Assembly (NCBI GenBank): GCA_964030785.1
Contig: OZ034968.1
Span: forward strand, 67,580,399 to 67,644,398
Direction: 5' to 3'
Source: Siderastrea siderea
Taxonomy: Eukaryota > Cnidaria > Anthozoa > Scleractinia > Rhizangiidae
Length of the DNA: 64,000 nucleotides
Position 1 is the first letter of the stretch; the number at the start of each line of letters is the position of its first letter. Below the pieces are notes generated by a model that was not told the DNA's origin, made no database searches, and saw only the letters and a list, made by a program, of their open reading frames with translations. Made by a program: the position numbers and the translations under genes. Shown here in pieces: positions 56,466 through 64,000 of the stretch.

Positions 56466-57937
56466 TAAATATCGTACTTGTTTTCGATCGATTTAAAAAA
56501 AAACTGGTATCGATCCATCCTTAAAGTTCTGATAGCAAAAGCAACAGTTTGAGAGAATAGATAAAGCTGTGGAAATACGAGTCTGTCTTTTCACAGCCCT
56601 TTGGACTTCTGAGACTTCTTCCACTGCAAGTGCACTCACAAAAGGATTTTTGTGTTTCCTTTCATCGAATAAGCACATAAAATGATTTGCTGTTTCAGTA
56701 GAGTTTGTAGTTTGCAACTTGTAGCAATTTCATTATTTCATAAGCTTGAATATTTCTTTCAGTGTTTGTACTCTAGTTATCATGTAAAGAGGCTATGTTG
56801 CATGGTGAGTAATTGTAACTGTAATTCTCAGTGTATTCTTATGCAGAAACGGATTGTGTGCTTTCGTTTTAAACACGTCTGTTTAATTTAACTTGGTTGA
56901 TTTTCAACGTTCACACTTTTGTGTTTAAGGGTCAAACCGAACGCAACACCTTAAGTTTCGATACTTCAACCAAAACCAATTTAAAGCAGCAGTCAGTGCT
57001 GAAGAAGTAACCAGTGCTGCTTTTCACGTGCCTACGCGTACGAGAAAAAATTCATTTTCATAATTCGCTTCACTTTTTATTGGTGTGTGACCTTATGCTT
57101 GACATTACGATTATTTAATATTTAGAACCAAAATTGTGCATGCCAAGATCCTTAGTGAGAAATGTCAAACAAATAGCACCATCGTAAAATAACTTGGAGA
57201 AGTTTCCATCATAAAATCACTTGAATGGTTACTGACCTTAGGATTTCACCCACGAGGCAACTTTGAGGCAAATTAACTGAGAATTTGCAATTGCTGCGTG
57301 CGCACATACCCTGCTATTCCTAAAGACGTGTTCTTTTCGGCATTCAAATAAAGATATCTCAAAGCAGAATCTTTAACTTTTTTTAAAATCGCGATATATG
57401 GTACTCAACCTTATTTTTTTCTCAGCGCGTGAGCGGGCAAGATGAACCAAATCCTGCAATCTAATTGGTTCCGGGAGCGGGCGGAATTTTCCGATCTTGA
57501 CCGCGGTCAACGGAACGGCAATAACAAAAAATTTGTAATGGGTTTTTAAAACCTTTAAAATCTTTAAAACGTTCTCCGAAACTTAGAATTCTGAAATTTT
57601 TTGTACATTGTCGTTAAAAACTTTCTTTCCAAAATTTCTTGTTAAAATACCGAAGGTTGTACAATGTAAATCGCCTCTTCCCTTTCGACAAACATTTGAG
57701 TAAATCGAGCAGGAGTTAGCTTCATGTATCGAAATTTGGGAAAATAAAGGGGTTTCTTTTAGTTATATTGCTTCCTGTGATTTCTGAGTTTTAACAGAGT
57801 AAAAAAGTGTATTTTGCTGCTCTGGTGTCACAAACGGCTTCGTTTCATGGTTCATTTTACGCGCGCTTGTAAAACGTTGCTTTCCGAAAACAACAAGACA
57901 CGTTTAACTTTTGAAAAACAACAAGAAAAAAATAAAA
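56466..57937. other. Spacer without recognised genes
   Basis: AT-rich. Short open frames have no recognisable similarity. A GC-richer patch at 57425-57530 looks like a repeat but could not be delimited. Confidence 0.4.
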
Positions 57938-58086
57938 ATATTATTTGCCGGCCTTGGTCGGTCCGTATTGAGAAAAACTGTGCCCTCGGTCTTGAGCACG
58001 GCCCTCGGCCTGCGGCCTCGGGCCGTACTCAAGACCTCTGGCACAGTTTTTCTCAATACGGACCGACCAAGGCCGGCAAATAATAT
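57938..58086. mobile_element. 149-bp near-perfect palindrome (foldback MITE)
   Basis: Two arms of about 73 bp with only a few mismatches around a 3-bp loop. ATATTATTTGCCGGCCTTGG opens the left arm and its exact inverse closes the right arm at 58086. The centre is GC-rich (CGGCCTGCGGCC). The open frames across it are artefacts. Confidence 0.85.
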
Positions 58087-59506
58087 ATATGTATGCCATT
58101 TAAATTTGTGTATTAAAAAATGGGGGTAACCGTCCTCGTTTAGGATAAAATGACCATTTATTTCTCTGAACAGATCACTGTCTCATACAAAGCCTGCCAA
58201 GTTACGAACGTGCTCACGCTCGTGCGCTAAAAAAAAAAGACGCATAGAAAGGATGCGCAATTCTGTGAATTGAATGGAATCACTTTAATTATTTCAAGAT
58301 ACTCTGTTTAGTTTCCTTCGAATTATTCAGAAGTTCATTTAAGATTCATATTAAAACGACTTCATTGAGAGCTACGCCACGTTTCGCAACTTATCAAAGG
58401 AAACTACCTTTAATGATTAGTCCTAGCTGAGCTTTAGAAATTTCAACAAAAGACTTAACATTCGTAGCCTCCAAAATTACACTCATGCAATTATATTAAT
58501 CAAACGAACCGTTACAAGGAAAAAAAATTGGAAGAAATGGTTAACACTGGAAATTATTAAATTTCAATTTTCGTAATTTGCGCAGGCAACAAAATCTGAG
58601 GGTAGGTTGACAGGTAATAAGCAAATCAAACATTGAGATGAAGTTTAAAAGTCCCTTATTTAATATGACTGTGTTTGTATTTTATACGATGTTAATAAAT
58701 ATTTCAGACACTTGGAATAATGACATTTAAAATCATGAATATTGTGCAGCGAACATTTCCCTGTTTTAACAGAAAAGTATTAGAGCAGCGTGAGTTTTTT
58801 TTTGTGTGTTAGAAAAAATTGCATGTTGCAGCACAGCAAGTTTACATTCAATAGAAACGACAACAACAAAAATTCTTTTTTGAAACATAAGGCGTGCATT
58901 CGCCTAAATGTTTGAATATGGCAGTTCGAAAATAAAATAAAGTCATTTTCTCGATCCGACAAATTGTGAGATTTACATGACGGAAGCGCCTCAATAGATG
59001 TCTATCGTCGACAGACTGAGACGCGCAATTCACATCTACTTTTGACGATCCACAAGACTTTGCAGTCAATTTGACTTGTAATTAAAGCAAGTAGAACATT
59101 AACGTGAAAATAAATTCCTTGTTTTATACGACTTTGTTCATATTTTATACCATATTAATAATTTATTATGCCTTAATGGATTTTATTTTCCTGACTGCAG
59201 AAGCGACAAACATGTTCCATTTTTCGTTATAAATTCACTGGGGAATTTTTTTTGTGTGAGTTAGGTACGACAACCCTTCAATGGAAGCAACTCTAAATTA
59301 AATCCTCTCAAAAATGTATAATATTGCGTAATTCACGTGCAGGATTTTATGTCTCTTTTTATTTGTTTGTTCATGACAGTTCGAAAGTAAAATTAAGTCC
59401 TTCTAATCAAATTGTGACATTTACATGATGGGAACCGCGCCTTTTACGGACGTTTGCGGTGGATGTCTTAAGTTTCACTTCCGAATTAACTAAAAGCAAA
59501 TTCGCA
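58087..59506. other. Upstream region of the 59.5-kb GPCR
   Basis: AT-rich, no gene. Two related A/T-rich segments (around 58900-58990 and 59370-59440, both with CAGTTCGAAA, AAAT or AAGT, CATTTTC or CTTCTAATC, and TTTACATGA) suggest a local direct duplication. Confidence 0.4.
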
Positions 59507-60427
59507 ATGGGTTTCTTCAATTCCTCTTTTGACGACAGCACCAGCACAAATTACTCCCTGTTCGATCATGGTAGCCAAGAACAAAACGACCTTCGCTTGC
59601 CTGTCATTGTTAACTGTGCGATAAATGCGCCGTCATCTATCACAGCAATTATGGGAAATACGGCTGTTATCTACTCGATATGGAACAACCCATCACTGCA
59701 TTCGCCTTCCAACACGTTATTGTTTGGCCTTGCTATCTGTGATCTAAGTGTAGGGATGATCGTGCAACCTTTTTACATCGTCTATCACATGTTTTACATC
59801 ACTAATCAACCACAAACAGGAGCGATCACGATGGAAGCATTTAACGTTGTTGCCAATTTCTTGTGTGGAGTTTCCTTCCTTACGACAACAGCGGTCAGTA
59901 TAGACCGATATCTTGCGCTCCGTCTTCATTTACGGTACCAAGAACGTGTCACTGTGCGACGAGCTGCTCGAGTTCAAGGGATCCTGTGGTTTATTGCAGC
60001 TTTCGTGGCTTCAACTCTTCTGTGGAACGCAAGTGTAACATTTTTCGCTGCGCTTCTGGTCATAGCTGTCTGTCTTTCAACCACTATCGGGGTTTATGCA
60101 AAAATTTTCACAGTAGTGCGACGCCACAAGAAGAAAATTTTGCTCCAACAACGTGCGGGCCAAGAAGCGAATGTAGCTTTACAGAATACTACCACTGCTT
60201 TGAGCATGTTCTATGTTTGTTTTGTCCACACTCTGTGCTATCTTCCCTACTTTGTTTTTCTTATTCTCAGAGACGGTTACGCGAGAACTGATTTCACGTA
60301 CCTGGCAACAGAATTCGCTCAAACCCTTATATTTTTGAACTCCTCTTTAAATCCTGTTATTTACTGCTGGAGACTTCGGGACATTCGTGTAACTGTCAAA
60401 AACACATTTGATAAATTAAGCTGCTAA
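59507..60427 (+). CDS. Class A orphan GPCR, intact, 306 aa
   Basis: A single-exon rhodopsin-like receptor. From the first ATG (59507): N-glycosylation sequons in the N-terminus (NSS, NYS), GN in TM1 (N51), LAICDL in TM2 (D79), DRY at 133-135 in DRYLALRLHLRY, CYLP in TM6 (244-247) and NPVIY in TM7 (282-286), then YCWRLRDIR and a short helix-8 tail. The frame extends 16 codons upstream but only to a GTG, so the ATG is preferred. It is the intact relative of the receptor at 52.5 kb (shared FLTTTAVSIDRYLA and FAQTLIFLNSSLNP) and more distant from GPCR-1 and GPCR-2. Ligand unknown. Confidence 0.9.
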   Translation: MGFFNSSFDDSTSTNYSLFDHGSQEQNDLRLPVIVNCAINAPSSITAIMGNTAVIYSIWNNPSLHSPSNTLLFGLAICDLSVGMIVQPFYIVYHMFYITNQPQTGAITMEAFNVVANFLCGVSFLTTTAVSIDRYLALRLHLRYQERVTVRRAARVQGILWFIAAFVASTLLWNASVTFFAALLVIAVCLSTTIGVYAKIFTVVRRHKKKILLQQRAGQEANVALQNTTTALSMFYVCFVHTLCYLPYFVFLILRDGYARTDFTYLATEFAQTLIFLNSSLNPVIYCWRLRDIRVTVKNTFDKLSC

Positions 60428-61924
60428 TAGGCCGAAATTAAATTCATCGCTGAAAAACTCCATGTCTGATGTAAGAAGCTTTACTGGTACTCGGCCATAG
60501 CTAATTTTAATTTACATAAAAATGTGTTCGTATAAATTGCAAACAGTTGAAATAGTCTAGCAGGCCGTTTAAAGCAAAACAATAAGGAACAAGGATACTT
60601 GCTTCGTCGTTTTTAGCTTGTCTGCAACAGTTAAATTTAACGAAAGACACGGACGTGCTCTTCATAGCGATGTAAACATTGAAAAGAAGCCACTTTCGAG
60701 TTAACTACGTATGCTTCAGTTTCAGAACGAGCCCATATGGATTTGCATGAGTTTATCACTGATCACAAACCAGTTTTCGCACAGGTAACCAAAGCGTAAT
60801 ATGAGAGTTTGTATGGAGCTGAAATTCGATCGAAAATAATCGGCGGTTTTCCGCCGAAAATACATTAAAATCGAAATAAAGTTTAAAAAAACCTTACCTG
60901 TTGTGTGTTTGCTGTGTTTTTATCGCTTTTCCGAGCTTCCGGAGGCCGTTTTGGGCGATTTTCTACTTCACGGTCGATGCGACGGCATGTCACGTACTAA
61001 AGAGAGCTAAAGGTAGGAAAACGGGAATTCAAATTTGCCAACCGACATTCGAGGTCCCGATCAAAATGCCCGCTAAAAATCAATTCAATCCATAGTCAGC
61101 GCTTTCAAACCACAACACATTTCAAAAAGGATAAATGTCCTACCTCTCTATGTGGTTCAATTGTCAATTAGTTTATCTCTCGAAGTACAGCCCTGCATTA
61201 AAAACGAAGTAACTTTTCGAAATCGCCGCCATCACAGGCTTGTAAGGAAAAGAGGGTCAAAACTAACGGTCAAGCCTGGGACAAAGCGCCAAATTTCGCT
61301 CCACCGGGGGACGACATGAGTGACTTCTGTGTCACCAAATGCCTAACTCACCCTTCTCCGGTAAGTCAAGTTTTATACCTGAATGCAACCCGCGCGCGAT
61401 TTTCCGCCGAAATTTGAGCGGTACAAAAATTAGCTTCAATGATGATTTTTGAACGTTTTCAAAGAGTCTTCAAACGGTGCGGTGTTGACTCGATGTGACT
61501 GAAAATATCTCGCGGATTTTTTGTACGCGCCACGTAAGCTATAAGCTTACGGTAAATGTAACTGTTTCCAAAATGGCTTTTGCCTAGAAAATACAAGTAA
61601 GACTGAATCGAGAGGGCGGCCTATACAGCAATAGTAGGCAACATTCCTAGCTATTACGAGATTACGTTTCAGACTTGCACCACGCTGAAATGGAACTAAA
61701 AGCTCCGATAAGGGATTTGGATTTCCTTGAAGTATTGAAACCGCGGCTGCGAATTGAAAGGGCTGCAGAAGCCAAATCAATACATCAACGATAAGCACCT
61801 GTTGATTTAAAAAGCAGTTAGTGAATAAGAGGAAGTGGGAACCTCTGTTTGTTATTGAACGATAAAAGCAGGCAAATGTCGACATTTATGTTTAGATCTG
61901 ATCTGACACAGGGTGAAATAAGGC
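60428..61924. other. Spacer, possibly containing a dispersed repeat
   Basis: No gene called. From about 60830 to 61420 the composition changes and TTTTCCGCCGAAA words occur near both ends (about 60862 and 61400), suggesting a repeat. MSDFCVTKCLTHPSP precedes a good donor (CCG|GTAAGT near 61361), but no partner exon is seen. Confidence 0.35.
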
Positions 61925-62165
61925 GTTTCCGTAATTCGGAAAATTGACGGAAACCTGACGGTTGACATTTCCGTTACGTTTCCGCAGATCGGTTACGACG
62001 GGAAACGTGTAAGAGAAGAATGGTGAGAATGCTCGGCGTTTCCGCAGCGTTTCCTTTAGCTGAAACGTTTAAAATGTTTCCACCGCGTTTCCGCAGCGTT
62101 TCCGTTGGCTGAAACGAGCAAAGTTTTTCCTTCGGGTTTCCGCAAACGGATTCGAACGGAAACTT
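61925..62165. repeat. Cluster of CGTTTCCG motifs in both orientations
   Basis: Within about 240 bp the words GTTTCC or GGAAAC occur some 15 times. They include two copies of GCGTTTCCGCAGCGTTTCC (about 62036 and 62087), each followed by a GCTGAAACG segment. It looks like a degenerate tandem and inverted repeat; function unknown. Confidence 0.6.
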
Positions 62166-62811
62166 GGCGGTTTTCCATTCCTGGTACTCCGAGATACGCG
62201 CAGTTTAAACTGATATACTCTCCAATTCGGAGGCCAGAACGCTTTTAATGATGCTCTTAACGTTGTTTGGAAATGTTTAGAAATTTAACCCATGGCCATA
62301 TAATAGTTTTCAAAATAAAGCTAGGAGAACCTCATGAAGTTTCTTCGCAAGTACACGGCAAAAAAAGCATTTTTGAAAATGAGTTAAACTGACTCTTGAG
62401 TAAAATGTGTATTTTACTCAATATGTTGAGTAAAGAATAAATCTAGCGCTGGACGAAAAAATGAATTTACCGCAAGTTTGCCAATCGAGGAAATTTGTTT
62501 TACATTTAGAGTACTGATATTGCTATTTTTGTGATGTACCACCAAATTATATTATTCGAAAAGCGGTTTCGGCATTTTCGTTTTCTCGCGGGTTCTCGTC
62601 GGTTCCCCGCTGGCTGGCCGGTTTGACCCAGTGACCTTGGGTACGAATTGATCATGCGCAAAGTACTTCCCTTCCCGACATGCTTTTCGCATTTTGGCGC
62701 CTGTTTTCAACGACCTTCGGTAGCATTCAAGATTTGAAGGATAAACTTCTGTCGCTTTGGAGAGATGGCTTGTGAACTATTCCTTCTTCTTGCTTCACGG
62801 TGTCTGCTTAG
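62166..62811. other. Spacer without recognised genes
   Basis: No gene called; contains a GC-rich patch at about 62585-62700. Confidence 0.4.
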
Positions 62812-62938
62812 ATGCATACAATCTCCTTACAGTGGATTAACGATCGGTGGGAATGTTTTTCTGCCATTAATCAAGCTTCATCGAGTCAAGTTTGGCCGCC
62901 ATATTTGATGGCACATGGTTCCTGTTGCGATTGCCAAG
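62812..62938 (+). other. Candidate internal or first exon, unknown product
   Basis: A pyrimidine-rich acceptor (TTCCTTCTTCTTGCTTC ... CTTAG, ending 62811) and a strong donor, GCCAAG|GTAAGC (62939), bracket 127 nt that stay open in the frame beginning MHTISLQWINDRWECFSA and ending GSCCDCQ. No family recognised. Splice signals alone support it. Confidence 0.25.
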
Positions 62939-63089
62939 GTAAGCTTAAGTTTAGACTGTACAACGTAAGCTTAGGCTTTGATATATCCAAATATTCTTGC
63001 CTTGTTTGATATTTACTACGTTTGAGCGAAGTCCTCCGCACTTGAAGTGTTCTTGATGACATTATTTTCTTAGGGACTTCAAAAGTAAT

Positions 63090-63429
63090 GGGCTATTCCA
63101 TTTAATATCCGCACCCCCCCGGTTGAGGAACAGTGGAATTCTGCAGGGGTAAGGGATAAAAGTGGTGGAATTCTTCAGGAGTAAAGGCCAGAAGCTGAGG
63201 AATTCTTTAGGGGTAAAACTCATATTACAAGGGGAAATCTTCAGGGGTAAACAGAGATTTCATGGAATTCTTCACGGGTAAATACTTTTTTTTTGTGAAA
63301 TTCTTCAGGGGTAAACTCATTTTTTAAGGAAGTCTTCAGGGGGAAACACTTTTTAACGGAATTCTTTAGGGGTAAGAGGGAAAGGTCAGTCCTCAACCCG
63401 GGGGGTGCGGATATTAAATGGAATAGCCC
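63090..63429. mobile_element. 340-bp TIR element with internal 19-bp-core repeats
   Basis: GGGCTATTCCATTTAATATC opens the element, and the right end is its inverse over about 37 bp, including the GCACCCCCC and GTTGAGGA parts. AAT lies directly outside on both sides and may be a 3-bp target duplication. Inside are about eight degenerate copies of GGAATTCTTCAGGGGTAAA with variable spacers. No protein encoded. Confidence 0.8.
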
Positions 63430-63455
63430 AATGTACAGATACGGTCAGATACCAG

Positions 63456-63906
63456 TCAAATTGAAGCTTCAACACCCCCCTATTCCCCTGGGCATTTGAA
63501 CTTTTGAAGATTGGCTTGTTCAAATTCCCTCCCCTCGGGGCAAAAAAGCCATTCAAATACCCCACCAATTAGTACTGAAATACCTCTCCTCAAAGGCAAA
63601 TTTCGTCTTTAATCAAACACTGTTCACGCCTTCAGAGAGAGATCTGTCCTTATGACACCTTCAAACTTCTTTCAAAGACCCTTTTCAAAGACTTATTTGC
63701 AAACAAAGGCAAATTTCTATCTTGTAAATCCGTCATACCCTGCATAAACCGAAAAAACTCACTCACGTATTACACTACAACAAGAGATAAATCCGGATCA
63801 AATTCCCCACCCTTCCAAGGGAATGTTCAAATTCCCCCCTCCTTGAGCACGATGCACAGTCAAATGCCCGGGGGGATGGGGGGAGGATGTTGAAGCTTCA
63901 ATTTGA
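63456..63906. mobile_element. 451-bp TIR element
   Basis: TCAAATTGAAGCTTCAACA opens it and TGTTGAAGCTTCAATTTGA closes it, each followed inward by a C-rich or G-rich run. The interior repeats TTCAAATTCCC and CATTCAAATACCCC words. The target duplication is not clear. It lies 26 bp from the preceding TIR element. Confidence 0.7.
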
Positions 63907-64000
63907 AAGGTACATAATATTTATGAGGGTCCTGAAGGGGTAAAAATGGGAGCTGGGATCTGAGGCACTGGGACTGGGAAAAAAGTAGCATAAAATTGTA

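Noticed and set aside
57814..58129. Two overlapping frames over the 57.9-kb palindrome
   Set aside because: Most of their length is the palindrome itself.
1..64000. CRISPR arrays, bacterial operons or Shine-Dalgarno sites
   Set aside because: No spaced identical repeats of CRISPR type; gene structure with introns, LINEs and GPCRs is clearly animal.

Overview
The window looks like nuclear DNA of an anthozoan cnidarian, most likely a stony coral. This is inferred from AT-rich, intron-poor sequence, a cluster of short single-exon class A GPCRs with a DRYLAxxxHLRY signature, a cnidarian-style DEG/ENaC channel, an Nkx6-type homeobox gene, Penelope-like and L1/Tx1-like retroelements, and many small foldback or TIR elements. 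No species can be named from sequence alone.

Positions 1-36400 are a tandem segmental duplication. Unit 1 runs from about 47 to 23165. It carries a DEG/ENaC channel exon (minus), GPCR-1 (minus), GPCR-2 (plus) and a flank called C here. Unit 2 runs from about 23165 to 36404 and repeats the same order. Unit 1 keeps its channel exon and both receptors intact. In unit 2 the channel exon has lost its N-terminal part, GPCR-1' is frameshifted and split by a TIR element, and GPCR-2' has two frameshifts and a lost 3' half. Each unit gives an empty site for insertions in the other. Unit 1 carries a 10.6-kb insertion bounded by TTAA and CCCTATT ends (piggyBac-like). It holds a Penelope fragment, an apparently complete L1/Tx1-like LINE with both ORFs open, and a 9-bp minisatellite. 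Fifteen bases further on is an 877-bp foldback element, also at TTAA. Unit 2 carries a 3-bp-TSD (Harbinger-like) MITE, a TIR element filled with a 10-bp minisatellite, and a compound insertion of about 1.1 kb.

Positions 36400-64000 are mostly single copy. They hold a melatonin-receptor-like orphan GPCR at 37-38 kb (minus), a tentative two-exon small secreted peptide at 40.4-42.1 kb (plus), a two-exon Nkx6-type homeobox gene at 44.9-46.5 kb (minus; the exons join in frame to 222 codons), and two related GPCRs at 52.5 kb (minus) and 59.5 kb (plus). The 52.5-kb receptor has an in-frame stop just after its NPxxY motif. Between them are long stretches without convincing genes, dotted with hairpin MITEs, tRNA-like SINE heads, a Penelope GIY-YIG remnant and short repeats.

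The real genes are signalling and developmental: one channel, several orphan receptors and one homeodomain factor. Nothing suggests that they form a pathway together. The main story is repeated receptor duplication and decay, with mobile elements whose insertion histories can be read from the paired units.
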